From Acidilutibacter cellobiosedens (GTDB lineage Bacteria; Bacillota; Clostridia; Tissierellales; Acidilutibacteraceae): a stretch of DNA of 64,000 bases. This document shows positions 16,399-25,091 of this stretch, in pieces. The notes beneath the pieces were generated by a model. It had not been told where the DNA came from. It worked only from the letters and a program-made list of their open reading frames with translations, and ran no database searches. The stretch lies in assembly GCF_004103715.1 (NCBI RefSeq), contig NZ_CP035282.1, positions 1,230,673 to 1,294,672 on the forward strand, read 5' to 3'. The translations under genes were made by a program, and so were the position numbers. Numbering within the stretch: the stretch's first letter is position 1; each line of letters begins with the position of its first letter.

Positions 16399-17064
16399 AT
16401 GATAAAGTCGAAGCCTTGGGATTGGAGCAAGAATAAGAATGAAGGTTGGCTGACGCCTTCAATTGAATCTTGCTATTTAGCCGAGTCATGGAAATCTAAG
16501 GGGTTTAACAAATTTTTGGATTTAGGCTGCGGGCTTGGCAGACATTCAATTTATTTTGCTAAAAAGGGGTTTAGTGTAAATGCTGTTGACTTGTCAGAAT
16601 TTGCTCTAAATTATCTCAACGATTGGGCAGAGAAAGAAAAATTGAATATTAAAACAGAAACATGTGACATGTTAAATCTTCCTTTCAATGATGACAGCTT
16701 TGATTGTATAATAGATTACAATGTGATATATCATACGGATACATTGGGCTTTTTAAAATCTCTTGAGGAAGTTAAGCGCGTTTTAAAATCAGATGGTGAG
16801 TTGTTTATCACACTTATATCGAAAAATACCTGGTCCTTTAAAAATGCAGATAATTATAGACGTATTGATGAAAATACTATTTTGCGTAATGAAGATGATA
16901 CGGAACGGAATGTTCCCCATTTTTATGTTGATATTCAAGATATCAGAAATTATTTTAAGAATTTTGACTTTGTTGTTCCACCTCTGGAACAAACCGAATA
17001 TGACATAGAAAATACAGGCTATTATTCAACACATTTCAATCTTATCCTTCATAAAAAATATTAA
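16399..17064 (+). CDS. Class I SAM-dependent methyltransferase
   Basis: A 221-residue Rossmann-fold methyltransferase with motif I LDLGCGLGRHS (about residue 42), acidic motif II NAVDLSE (about 65), and post-motif FNDDSFDCIIDYNVIYH (about 97). The fold resembles UbiE/tellurite-resistance-type (TehB-like) small-molecule methyltransferases. It starts 5 nt after mntA and may be cotranscribed with it. The substrate is not predictable. Confidence 0.75.
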   Translation: MIKSKPWDWSKNKNEGWLTPSIESCYLAESWKSKGFNKFLDLGCGLGRHSIYFAKKGFSVNAVDLSEFALNYLNDWAEKEKLNIKTETCDMLNLPFNDDSFDCIIDYNVIYHTDTLGFLKSLEEVKRVLKSDGELFITLISKNTWSFKNADNYRRIDENTILRNEDDTERNVPHFYVDIQDIRNYFKNFDFVVPPLEQTEYDIENTGYYSTHFNLILHKKY

Positions 17065-17148
17065 AAAATTAATCTTATTTAATAAATCTAACTTTATGAT
17101 ATAATTATTCATATGATAAATTAATTTTCATTTAAGGAGAGTCTGACG

Positions 17149-17169
17149 ATGGCTGCACTTCCACATTAA
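17149..17169 (+). CDS. Leader peptide MAALPH
   Basis: A strong ribosome binding site (AAGGAGAG at 17134-17141) precedes a 6-codon frame MAALPH-stop, 80 nt upstream of an MFS exporter. Its stop region (CCACAT) can pair with ATGTGAA 20 nt downstream. This is the layout of ribosome-mediated attenuation before drug-resistance genes. Confidence 0.55.
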   Translation: MAALPH

Positions 17170-17228
17170 TTGTATGAGTTTTTTTATGTGAATAAAAATA
17201 ATTTTCCTGAAAAACAGGTTTTTTTGTC
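17160..17228 (+). promoter_or_regulatory. Attenuator region between leader peptide and MFS gene
   Basis: TTCCACAT (around 17159-17166) can pair with ATGTGAA (around 17186-17192), and CCTG-AAAAA-CAGG followed by TTTTTTT (17206-17225) forms a short terminator. Ribosome position on the leader peptide would decide which forms. The terminator stem is weak (4 bp). Confidence 0.45.
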
Positions 17229-17252
17229 ATGCAATTAACGGAGGTGTTGAAA

Positions 17253-18398
17253 TTGAATAAAAATAAGAATATCCATATTCTTTGCATTATAGCTTTTTTG
17301 CAAGGATTGGTTTTTTATGGTCCTATATCTACTTTGTTCAGACAGAACAGAGGGCTATCTTTAAACGATATATTTGTAATAGAAACGGTTTATGTAATAC
17401 TTTTATTTATATTTGAAATTCCTTGGGGATATATTGCCGACAGAATCGGCTACAGGTGGACTTTGATTATATCCTTTTTCTTGTTTTTCCTATCTAAAAT
17501 AGTATTTTATTCTGCTCATTCTTTTGACGGATTTTTATTTGAAAGGATTATTTTGGCTTTGGCCATATCGGGGATATCAGGCTGTGATTCAGCTCTTATC
17601 TATACTTCCGTAGATGAAATGGACAGCAACAGGGCCTTCAGTTTATATAATGCTTCTTCTGCCGGCGGTTTTTTAGCGGCTTCTTTTCTTAATTCCATTA
17701 TAGTGAAATATTCTATGGATTTAACTGCACTATTAACTATCATTCCTTACGGGGCAGCTTTTTTCATTTCTTTTTTTCTTAAAGACAGTTCTCATCATGT
17801 TGAGTCCCAAAGAATCAGTCTGACTGATAATATTAAAGTCTTAAAGAAAAACAAAAATATAATCATATTTTTAATATCCATGGCTTTAATCTCCGAAAGT
17901 ACCCATTCCATATGCGTTTATCTAAATCAGCCCATATATTTAAGAAGCAGTATTGATATGAAATACTTCGGTTTTCTGACTGCATTCATGCAGATTGCCT
18001 GCTTGTTATCCGCAAGAGCTTATAAATTAAATGAAAAAGTCGGAACCAAAAAGTTATATATAGTCTTAATTTCTATGATAATAGGTGCAAATATATTTTT
18101 GATTTATTTAAAAAACGGAATTTTAGTTGTACTGATGATATTCATCATAGAAGGAGCTTTTGCAGTTACCCAGCCTCTGTCGAACACCATACAGAACAGG
18201 AGTATTACTGTAGCTAACAGGGCAACCTTTTTATCATCCTATGCCATGGTAGGAGATATAATAGGAAGCATTTCAAATTTAGCGGTGGGAAAAGCATCGG
18301 ATTTTTCATTGAATATTGCAATCGGAACTTGCGCCGGGCTTAACATATTAGCACTGATTTTAATTCTTATATTTTTTAGAAAGAAAAAGAATAAATAA
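17253..18398 (+). CDS. MFS transporter, probable drug efflux
   Basis: About 381 residues with roughly 12 membrane segments and the MFS loop 2-3 signature GYIADRIGYRWTL after segment 2, plus a second-half counterpart. It resembles Firmicute multidrug or macrolide efflux carriers. The start is a TTG 6 nt after GGAGGTG, inside a slightly longer frame that opens at ATG 17229. A leader peptide and attenuator precede it, which suggests induction by a ribosome-targeting drug. A strong terminator follows. Confidence 0.72.
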   Translation: MNKNKNIHILCIIAFLQGLVFYGPISTLFRQNRGLSLNDIFVIETVYVILLFIFEIPWGYIADRIGYRWTLIISFFLFFLSKIVFYSAHSFDGFLFERIILALAISGISGCDSALIYTSVDEMDSNRAFSLYNASSAGGFLAASFLNSIIVKYSMDLTALLTIIPYGAAFFISFFLKDSSHHVESQRISLTDNIKVLKKNKNIIIFLISMALISESTHSICVYLNQPIYLRSSIDMKYFGFLTAFMQIACLLSARAYKLNEKVGTKKLYIVLISMIIGANIFLIYLKNGILVVLMIFIIEGAFAVTQPLSNTIQNRSITVANRATFLSSYAMVGDIIGSISNLAVGKASDFSLNIAIGTCAGLNILALILILIFFRKKKNK

Positions 18399-18402
18399 TT
18401 AA

Positions 18403-18448
18403 AATAACATAGAATATATATTTACACGAACATATGTTCTATGTTATT
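18403..18448 (+). terminator. Terminator after the MFS gene
   Basis: AATAACATAGAA pairs with TTCTATGTTATT over a 22-nt loop, followed by a T-rich stretch. Confidence 0.7.
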
Positions 18449-18491
18449 ATATTTATAACGAATAGGAAAATTAAAATTTCGGAGTGATATT

Positions 18492-19796
18492 ATGGAAATA
18501 TCGGATAAACTGAAAATTTTATCGGCTGCTGCCAAATATGATGTATCCTGTTCCTCAAGCGGAAGCAGGAGAACAAGTAAAAAGGGAGGATTCGGCAGTA
18601 CAAGTATGTATGGAATATGTCACAGCTGGACTGATGACGGAAGATGTATATCTTTGCTCAAGATCCTTATGAGCAACTGCTGCATATACGATTGCGCATA
18701 TTGTATAAACAGGCGTTCCAACGATATTCCCAGAGCAAGTTTTACACCGGATGAAGTGGCGGATTTGACAATAAATTTTTATAAAAGAAATTACATAGAA
18801 GGGCTTTTTTTAAGTTCGGCAGTTTTAAAAAGTCCTAATTATACGATGGAACTTTTAACCGATATAGCGAGAAAATTAAGAGAAAATTATGGATTTAACG
18901 GATATATTCATCTTAAAACCATACCGGGAGCGGATAACGATTTAATAGAAAAAGCAGGAATGTATGCAGACAGAATGAGTGTAAATATAGAATTGCCATC
19001 GGAAAAAGGATTGAAGTTATTGGCTCCTCAAAAGAAAAAGGAGTCCATATTAACTCCCATGAATTTTATTAATTACAGAATGGAACAATATTCGGAAGAA
19101 AAGAAAAAGTTCAGATTTTCTCAAAAATTTGTACCTGCAGGTCAGACTACACAGCTTATAGTAGGGGCTACACCGGATAACGACTTGAAAATACTGAGAC
19201 TTTCCGAGGCTTTATATAATGAATTCAAGCTGAAAAGAGTGTATTATTCCGCTTATGTTCCGGTAACACATCATCCGAATCTTCCAGCCGTGTCTTCTCC
19301 TCCTTTAATAAGAGAACACAGGCTTTATCAGGCTGATTGGCTGTTAAGATTTTATGGTTTTCATGCTTCTGAAATACTTAATGAAGAAAAGCCGGATTTT
19401 GATTTGGCTCTTGATCCTAAATGTAACTGGGCATTAAAAAATTTAGAATTTTTCCCTGTAGAAATTAACAGAGTAGACTATAACACCCTTTTAAGGGTTC
19501 CGGGAATAGGAGTAAAATCAGCTCGAAAGATAGTAGCGGCAAGAAGGTTCTGTCCTTTAAATTTTGATGATTTAAGAAAATTAGGAATCGTAATGAAGAG
19601 AGCAAGGTATTTTATAACCTGCAATGGGAAATATTATGGTATAAAAAATATGGATGAGTCTGCAATACGAAACAGTCTGATATATGAGGATAAAAAAAGC
19701 TCCAATATTGTAGGAGAGCAGCTTTCCATGTTTTCCGTCTATCCCAGTATTATCTTACCTGAAAACAATATAAAGGTAATAGGGGAGGAAGTATAA
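18492..19796 (+). CDS. Putative DNA modification/repair radical SAM protein
   Basis: 434 residues. The radical SAM cluster motif is CIYDCAYC (Cys64, Cys68, Cys71), followed by the barrel, and a C-terminal helix-hairpin-helix DNA-binding segment (YNTLLRVPGIGVKSARKI, about residue 335). This is the family called putative DNA modification/repair radical SAM protein, which regularly pairs with the next gene. The stop overlaps the downstream start by one base. The reaction is unknown; the HhH and the partner suggest action on DNA bases. Confidence 0.85.
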   Translation: MEISDKLKILSAAAKYDVSCSSSGSRRTSKKGGFGSTSMYGICHSWTDDGRCISLLKILMSNCCIYDCAYCINRRSNDIPRASFTPDEVADLTINFYKRNYIEGLFLSSAVLKSPNYTMELLTDIARKLRENYGFNGYIHLKTIPGADNDLIEKAGMYADRMSVNIELPSEKGLKLLAPQKKKESILTPMNFINYRMEQYSEEKKKFRFSQKFVPAGQTTQLIVGATPDNDLKILRLSEALYNEFKLKRVYYSAYVPVTHHPNLPAVSSPPLIREHRLYQADWLLRFYGFHASEILNEEKPDFDLALDPKCNWALKNLEFFPVEINRVDYNTLLRVPGIGVKSARKIVAARRFCPLNFDDLRKLGIVMKRARYFITCNGKYYGIKNMDESAIRNSLIYEDKKSSNIVGEQLSMFSVYPSIILPENNIKVIGEEV

Positions 19797-20536
19797 TGCT
19801 TTGTTATTTCTATGACGGCAGTTTTGAAGGACTTTTGACGGCTATATATGATTCCTATTACAGAAAAGAAATTCCCGACAGGATAATTTCAAGAGTTGAA
19901 TTGCAAGAAAGTATGTTTGTTGATAAGGTGTACATAAATACGGATGGGAACAAAGCGGCAAAAGTTTATGAGTCTATCAGGACAAAAATATCGGAGGATG
20001 CTCTTAAAAATTGTTTTTATGTATTTTTATCTGAAACGAAGGATAAGGATACGGTTATATATAAATATTTAAGGAAAGGTTGGAAGATTGGGAAAAATGT
20101 GAATTTAAATTTATCTGACGACATCGTTCTTTCAGTCTATAAAATATGTAGAAGAGTAACAAGAGAAGTTCAGCTGTTCGTTGGACTGGTACGTTTTGAA
20201 TGTACCAATAATGGGGTATACTATGCTCAGATAGAGCCGGATAATGATATTGTGGGATTGCTGGCTTCCCATTTTGTAGAAAGACTTTCCGATGAATATT
20301 GGATTATTCATGATTTAAAGAGAAGTGAAGCTGTTGTATATAATAAGAAAGAGTGGGTTATAACGGATTTGTCTTTGGAAAGGCCATTTGAATTTTTAAA
20401 AGAAGAAAAAAAATACCAAGAGCTGTGGAAGGAGTATTATGTAAGTGCTTCAATAAAGTCAAGGGTAAACCTTAAAGCCCAGAAAAATCATATGCCGGTA
20501 AGATATTGGAAACACTTGATTGAAAAGAAAGTTTAA
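19796..20536 (+). CDS. DUF4130/TIGR03915-like DNA metabolism protein
   Basis: A 246-residue partner of the radical SAM gene, translationally coupled through TAATG. It begins with the family signature YFYDGSFEGLLTAIYDSYY and ends with LKAQKNHMPVRYWKHLIEK. Homologues include a domain fused to or adjacent to uracil-DNA-glycosylase-like proteins. No UDG domain is visible here. The two proteins probably act as a unit in DNA modification or repair; this is family knowledge plus gene order. Confidence 0.78.
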   Translation: MLCYFYDGSFEGLLTAIYDSYYRKEIPDRIISRVELQESMFVDKVYINTDGNKAAKVYESIRTKISEDALKNCFYVFLSETKDKDTVIYKYLRKGWKIGKNVNLNLSDDIVLSVYKICRRVTREVQLFVGLVRFECTNNGVYYAQIEPDNDIVGLLASHFVERLSDEYWIIHDLKRSEAVVYNKKEWVITDLSLERPFEFLKEEKKYQELWKEYYVSASIKSRVNLKAQKNHMPVRYWKHLIEKKV

Positions 20537-20615
20537 TAAATATTGAATTTTGATATCTGTTACATAAAGCTATGATATAATAACTAATAGACGAAAAGAT
20601 GGAGGATGGTGTGTG

Positions 20616-21458
20616 ATGATAGAATTAGGTAAAATTCAAAAATTGGAGATTAAAAGATATACATCCGTAGGAGTATATCTAAATGTGAAGGGAAGCAGTG
20701 ATGAAAATAAGTCGGACGTTTTACTCCCGAAAAGACAAATTCCTAAGGAAGCAAAAGTAGGGGATGAAATAGAAGTTTTTATATACAGGGATTCGGAGGA
20801 CAGGATGATAGCTACTACGTCAAAACCGAAAATTGCCTTAGGCGAAATAGGTTTTCTGAGGGTAGTGGAAATAACTAAAATTGGGGCTTTTTTAGATTGG
20901 GGGCTTGAAAAGGATTTATTTCTTCCTTTTAGAGAGCAGATTTATAAAGTGCAAAAAGGAAAAAAGTATCTTGTAGGTGTATACATAGATAAAAGCGATA
21001 GGCTGTGTGCTACTATGAAAATCAAGGATTTTCTTCAGAATGACCCTCCATATAAAGAAAATGACAGAGTTAAGGGAATGATATATAGTATCAATGAAGA
21101 TATAGGAGCATTCGTGGCAGTGGATAATAAATATGACGGACTGATTCCTATGAGAGAACTTTATGGAGTATATAGAGCAGGGGATGAAGTTGATGTAAGA
21201 ATTATAAAGGTAAAAGAGAATGGAAAATTGGATTTGACCATTAAAGAAACACCCCATATTCAAATAGAAGAAGATGCAGAGAAAGTTTTAAAAAGGTTGG
21301 AAGATAACCAGGGAGTACTATCACTTAATGATGAAAGTTCTCCGGAAGATATAAAAAAAGAGTTGCATATGAGCAAAACTGCTTTTAAGAAATCTGTAGG
21401 GAAATTACTGAAAGAGAAGAAGATTCAATTCACTAAAAACGGTATAAGGATTAAATGA
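20616..21458 (+). CDS. cvfB: CvfB-family S1 RNA-binding protein
   Basis: About 280 residues arranged as consecutive S1/OB domains (first near residues 1-65, second near 70-135, third near 145-215, KENDRVKGMIYSINEDIGAF) and a C-terminal winged HTH (KKELHMSKTAFKKSVGKLLK). This matches CvfB/YitL, an RNA-binding regulator. GGAGG lies 10 nt before the ATG; a GTG three bases earlier is possible. It stands alone between the DNA-metabolism pair and the encapsulin genes. Confidence 0.85.
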   Translation: MIELGKIQKLEIKRYTSVGVYLNVKGSSDENKSDVLLPKRQIPKEAKVGDEIEVFIYRDSEDRMIATTSKPKIALGEIGFLRVVEITKIGAFLDWGLEKDLFLPFREQIYKVQKGKKYLVGVYIDKSDRLCATMKIKDFLQNDPPYKENDRVKGMIYSINEDIGAFVAVDNKYDGLIPMRELYGVYRAGDEVDVRIIKVKENGKLDLTIKETPHIQIEEDAEKVLKRLEDNQGVLSLNDESSPEDIKKELHMSKTAFKKSVGKLLKEKKIQFTKNGIRIK

Positions 21459-21547
21459 AAGTGTACAAATTAAAATATCCTGTGTTTAATGGAATTTAAG
21501 AAGGGTAATAAATTAAAGGATGATAAAAAATATGGGAGGGATTGTAT

Positions 21548-21883
21548 ATGAGTGAATATCATGAACCGGTAGAATTGATAAGTGAAAAGGACAGAAATAT
21601 AGTGAGAGCACTCAACAGCTTGAAGGAAGAAATTGAGGCAGTTGATTGGTATAATCAAAGGGTAGCCGTATCTCAGGATGCCGAATTGAAAAGTATAATG
21701 GCTCATAACAGAGACGAAGAAATTGAACATGCATGTATGACATTAGAATGGTTGAGGAGAAATATGTCCGGATGGGATGAAGAACTTAGAACTTATTTGT
21801 TCAAAGATGGCTCTGTTGTAGACTTGGAAGGAAAAGGTGAAGCTGATTCAGAGTCTCAACTTGACATAGGAGATTTAAAATAA
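21548..21883 (+). CDS. Encapsulated ferritin-like cargo protein (EncFtn)
   Basis: A 111-residue helical protein with the EncFtn pattern: EEIEAVDWYNQR in the first helix and HNRDEEIEHACMTLEWLRR in the second, placing Glu28, Glu58 and His61 as ferroxidase ligands. The acidic C-terminal tail ends SQLDIGDLK, similar to encapsulin cargo-loading peptides. The start ATG follows GGGAGGG. It lies 11 nt before the encapsulin shell gene. Role: oxidise and hand iron to the nanocompartment lumen. Confidence 0.85.
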   Translation: MSEYHEPVELISEKDRNIVRALNSLKEEIEAVDWYNQRVAVSQDAELKSIMAHNRDEEIEHACMTLEWLRRNMSGWDEELRTYLFKDGSVVDLEGKGEADSESQLDIGDLK

Positions 21884-21894
21884 GGAGGGATATT

Positions 21895-22680
21895 ATGCTA
21901 TACAGAGAAATTGCACCGGTAAGCAAGGAAGCTTGGAAGGAAATTGACGAAAGAGCGAAAAAAGTTTTTAAAGCTTATCTGTCGGCGAGAAAAGTGGTCA
22001 GAGTAAACGGGCCTAAAGGCCTTGATTATAATGTGTTAACAGAAGGCAGATTAGGTAAAATTGAAAGCAAGGATAATGTATCTTACAGTTCTTATAAAGT
22101 TTTACCCTTGACGGAGTCAAGAGTCGAATTCGAAATGGACAGATGGGAACTTGATAATATTCTAAGAGGAGCAGAAGATATAGATTATAAGCCCTTGGAA
22201 GATGCTGTTAAGAATATTGCCTTATTTGAAGATAGAGCAGTATATAGTGGACTGGAAGAAGATTCAATAGTAGGATTAATTAAATCTTCACAAAATCCGA
22301 CTATTCCTTTTGGAGAAAGTTCGGAAGGTATTATGGACGGAATTGCCAAAGGATTAATAACATTGAGAGAAAAATTTGAAGAGGGGCCTTTTGCCTTAGT
22401 AGTAGGGGAAAAAGCTTATAGAAGAATTATCTCGGAAGAATCTTCCTACCCATTGTATAAAAAGATTGAAAAATTAATCGGAGGTAAAATCGTTTATAGC
22501 CATGTATTGAACGGAGCAATTTTGTTGCCTTTCAATCATGAGGATTTGGAATTGACTATAGGAAGAGATTTTTCCATAGGGTATCAATCTCACACTAATG
22601 AGAAGGTAAAATTCTTTATAACCGAATCCTTTACTTTCAGAGTAAAAGATGAGAATTTGATTGTAAATTACAGCCTATAG
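21895..22680 (+). CDS. Family 1 encapsulin shell protein
   Basis: A 261-residue HK97-fold shell protein (linocin M18/CFP29 family). Typical segments include the N-terminal cargo-binding helix (LYREIAPVSKEAWKEIDERA), VNGPKGLDY, and a C-terminal LEFT-type strand region (LTIGRDFSIGYQSH). With the ferritin-like cargo gene just upstream it forms an iron-storage nanocompartment. The ribosome binding site is AAGGAGGG. The operon ends at the terminator at 22711. Confidence 0.92.
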   Translation: MLYREIAPVSKEAWKEIDERAKKVFKAYLSARKVVRVNGPKGLDYNVLTEGRLGKIESKDNVSYSSYKVLPLTESRVEFEMDRWELDNILRGAEDIDYKPLEDAVKNIALFEDRAVYSGLEEDSIVGLIKSSQNPTIPFGESSEGIMDGIAKGLITLREKFEEGPFALVVGEKAYRRIISEESSYPLYKKIEKLIGGKIVYSHVLNGAILLPFNHEDLELTIGRDFSIGYQSHTNEKVKFFITESFTFRVKDENLIVNYSL

Positions 22681-22710
22681 AGTTGGAACAATATATTATT
22701 TCGGCAATTA

Positions 22711-22752
22711 AAGGGAAGTGGTAACAATGCGGTGTTACTACTTCCTTTTTTT
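22711..22752. terminator. Bidirectional terminator between encapsulin and DUF1275 genes
   Basis: AAGGGAAGTGGTAACA pairs with TGTTACTACTTCCTTT, followed by T on the plus strand. It overlaps the end of the convergent minus-strand gene. Confidence 0.75.
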
Positions 22753-23448
22753 AAATTCCTCTTCCTCAATAAACATGCAGACAAACACTATACATAGAAT
22801 TACCGCACTGACTAAGATGGCCTTTTGCCCAAGAATTGAAACCCAGTGTTTTCCTAAAACCGCACCAAGCGTAAATACAAATATAAAACCGTAATAAAAA
22901 AAGCTCTTATAAAGCAAACTCTTGTCTTTTTTGTAGACAGAGCTGCAAAGCAGATCTGTGGCAGTACGAAGATTTCCTATACACATAGTGGTAGCCAGAG
23001 AATTGTTGTGTATTTTCCTAAAACTTTGAACCTGAATACCACATGCAAGTGAAATCATGCTGTTTGCCAAAAGGTTCATGGAACTGTTCATGAAGGTTAC
23101 CGCCGTCATAATTATAATTTCTATAATAACCGATAACTGCCTCCAGTGAGGCTTTTTGCAGTTTTTAAAATTGAGACACAGCATTTGAGCGATAAATACT
23201 CCGGCAGTAAAGGACATAATCGGAAATAAATATCGGACGGATTCCACATAATTTCCGTCAAAGATATGTATCCCTAAAAGGATGATATTGCCGGTTTGTG
23301 CATTTGCAAAAACATGATCCCTGAAAATATATGTGTAAGCGTCCATATAGCCGCCGGAAAAGGCAAGAAGAATTCCGACTATGATGGACTCAGACATCTG
23401 CCATTTATATTTTTTATTGCCTTTTTTTTCTATGCTTTGCATCTTCAT
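22738..23448 (-). CDS. DUF1275 (YoaK-like) membrane protein
   Basis: 236 residues with six likely membrane segments and DUF1275 landmarks: GGYMDAYTYIFRDHVFANAQ in the first part (GGxxDxxxY...F.NxQTGN) and CGIQVQSFRKIH in the fourth segment. The function is unknown; transport is often guessed. There is only a weak, distant ribosome binding site (AAGAGGG, 11 nt upstream). It converges on the encapsulin operon and is divergent from the BREX promoter. Confidence 0.75.
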   Translation of the reverse strand: MKMQSIEKKGNKKYKWQMSESIIVGILLAFSGGYMDAYTYIFRDHVFANAQTGNIILLGIHIFDGNYVESVRYLFPIMSFTAGVFIAQMLCLNFKNCKKPHWRQLSVIIEIIIMTAVTFMNSSMNLLANSMISLACGIQVQSFRKIHNNSLATTMCIGNLRTATDLLCSSVYKKDKSLLYKSFFYYGFIFVFTLGAVLGKHWVSILGQKAILVSAVILCIVFVCMFIEEEEFKKRK

Positions 23449-23584
23449 TTGATATAATACCCTCTTTATACAACCAATACAGGCAGTCTTTATCCTTTAT
23501 ATACTATAGCAAAATGGAAAGTCCATTGCAAGCTATTATGAGTGAAAGATAGAAGAGATGTTATTGAGAAGTCGAAAAAAACAA

Positions 23585-23613
23585 TTGTGAATGCGATATT
23601 TGTATTATATAAT
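23585..23613 (+). promoter_or_regulatory. Sigma-A promoter of the BREX-Cmr operon
   Basis: TTGTGA, a 17-nt spacer and TATAAT lie 46 nt upstream of the XRE gene. No other comparably good promoter was noticed at the brx, pglX or cmr junctions. Confidence 0.7.
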
Positions 23614-23658
23614 ATATATAGTTGGTTAGAATGGAATTATAATGAAAAGAGGTGCTTT

Positions 23659-23868
23659 ATGGGTGTAAGCTATAAAAAATTATGGAAGTTGTTAATTGAT
23701 AAGGATATTAAAAAAACTAAAATGAGAGAAAAAGTAGGGATTAGTACAAGTACATTGTCTAAACTAACAAGAAATGAATATGTATCTCTTGATATATTAG
23801 TCAGAATTTGTTCTTATCTAAAATGCCAAATCAGCGATATTTGTGAAGTAATATATGAAGAAGATTAA
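23659..23868 (+). CDS. XRE-family (Cro/C1-type) HTH regulator of the BREX locus
   Basis: 69 residues forming one HTH domain (MREKVGISTSTLSKLTRNEY, then LDILVRICSYLKCQISDICE), the small DNA-binding type with little else. The start is ATG 23659 after AAGAGGTG; upstream in-frame codons lie in the promoter and are not used. It ends next to the brxA frame and is the first gene after the promoter, so it probably autoregulates the operon. Many BREX loci use a WYL-type BrxR instead, so this is a different regulator class. Confidence 0.75.
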   Translation: MGVSYKKLWKLLIDKDIKKTKMREKVGISTSTLSKLTRNEYVSLDILVRICSYLKCQISDICEVIYEED

Positions 23869-23886
23869 ATGGGAAGAGGTGGAAGT

Positions 23887-24489
23887 GTGAAGAATTTAGA
23901 ATACAGTGCCGGCATTGTCAGCAAGGGATTTTGGTTTCAGGAGTTTAAAAAATATATAGAGATGTTGAAAGAAGGAAAGACGGCAGCAGAAATCAAAGAG
24001 TTCCAGGTAAAAGAAAATATATTTTTGGCTCCGTCTCCGTCTTACGGCAAGAAAATAATCGGAGAGATTTTTAAGCGCACGCAAGCTCTTCCTAAAGATA
24101 TTATAGAATTGTTTTCTGATCTTAATGTTTCGGATCAAAAGCTTATAAATTTGTTGGGGATTATGTTAACCGACAGGTTATTTTTTGAATATATATATGA
24201 AGTTTATAGGGAGAATCTTATCCTTGGGACAAAAAAATTCAAAGACAGCAGTACGCGTATATTTTTAAAAAATAAGTCGGAGCAAAGCAAAAAAGTAGCG
24301 GGATTTACGGAACAAACGAAAAAAAGATTGGCCACAGCCTATAAGACCTATTTGAAAGAGGCGAATCTCCTACTGGAAAAGGACGGTATTTTAACATATC
24401 ATAAACCTATCATGGATTTTCAATTGGAAATTAAAATGAAAAGTCTATCTCTTTATCCATATTTAAAGGCATTGACGGGGGTAATTTAA
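23887..24489 (+). CDS. brxA: BREX protein BrxA (DUF1819)
   Basis: About 200 residues, the normal BrxA size. Typical segments are SAGIVSKGFWFQEFKKYIEM, KRTQALPKDIIELF, LLGIMLTDRLFFEYIYEVYR and a C-terminal tail ending YPYLKALTGVI. BrxA is a small all-alpha DNA-binding BREX component with NusB-like fold. The start is set at GTG 23887, preceded by AGAGGTGGAAGT; an ATG at 23869 directly follows the regulator stop. It overlaps brxB by one base (TAATG). Confidence 0.88.
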   Translation: MKNLEYSAGIVSKGFWFQEFKKYIEMLKEGKTAAEIKEFQVKENIFLAPSPSYGKKIIGEIFKRTQALPKDIIELFSDLNVSDQKLINLLGIMLTDRLFFEYIYEVYRENLILGTKKFKDSSTRIFLKNKSEQSKKVAGFTEQTKKRLATAYKTYLKEANLLLEKDGILTYHKPIMDFQLEIKMKSLSLYPYLKALTGVI

Positions 24490-25079
24490 TGAAAGAATCG
24501 AAGAAAACATTGGAACAACGTTTAGATCAAATCCAGATAGAAATAGATAAAAAAGATTTCAGAAAAAATAAAGGGATGGGAAATGAGATAGGATATTATA
24601 TATTTGATTACTCTGAAAGAGAAGAATTAAAGGTCAGAGAATATATCAAGTATTTAAAAGAAAAGAATAATCCTAATATTACTGGGTATAAGTTGTTGGT
24701 ATATGATTTGTATGATTTGATGATTGATTACATAGAAAAAGAAGGCCTTCTTGAAAAATGTATTAATATGGAGGAAGAATACGGGCTGGAATATTTGATT
24801 ATTTCTGTAGCGGAATTGTTGAATATGGATGACAGCAGAAATTTTTTTACCGATTATATAGAAGAGAATACTCCCGAAAATGCGGTAGTTTTTATTACAG
24901 GAGTTGGTAAGATATTTCCTTTTGTTCGTGCCCATGATATTTTAAACAAATTGAGTCAGGTTTTTGACAGGGCTCCGGTAGTATTGTTTTATCCCGGAAA
25001 GTATGACGGTCAGACTTTAATATTGTTTTCAGAATTTGAAGACAATCACTATTACCGAGCGTTTCCGCTGGTTAAATAA
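24489..25079 (+). CDS. brxB: BREX protein BrxB (DUF1788)
   Basis: 196 residues matching the DUF1788 family in length and pattern, with NAVVFITGVGKIFPFVRAHD and RAPVVLFYPGKYDG followed by FEDNHYYRAF. BrxB is required in type 1 BREX and lacks an assigned catalytic role; a relation to phospho-signalling folds has been proposed for similar proteins. It is coupled to brxA by a one-base overlap and lies 12 nt before brxC. Confidence 0.88.
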   Translation: MKESKKTLEQRLDQIQIEIDKKDFRKNKGMGNEIGYYIFDYSEREELKVREYIKYLKEKNNPNITGYKLLVYDLYDLMIDYIEKEGLLEKCINMEEEYGLEYLIISVAELLNMDDSRNFFTDYIEENTPENAVVFITGVGKIFPFVRAHDILNKLSQVFDRAPVVLFYPGKYDGQTLILFSEFEDNHYYRAFPLVK

Positions 25080-25091
25080 TGGAGGGGTATT

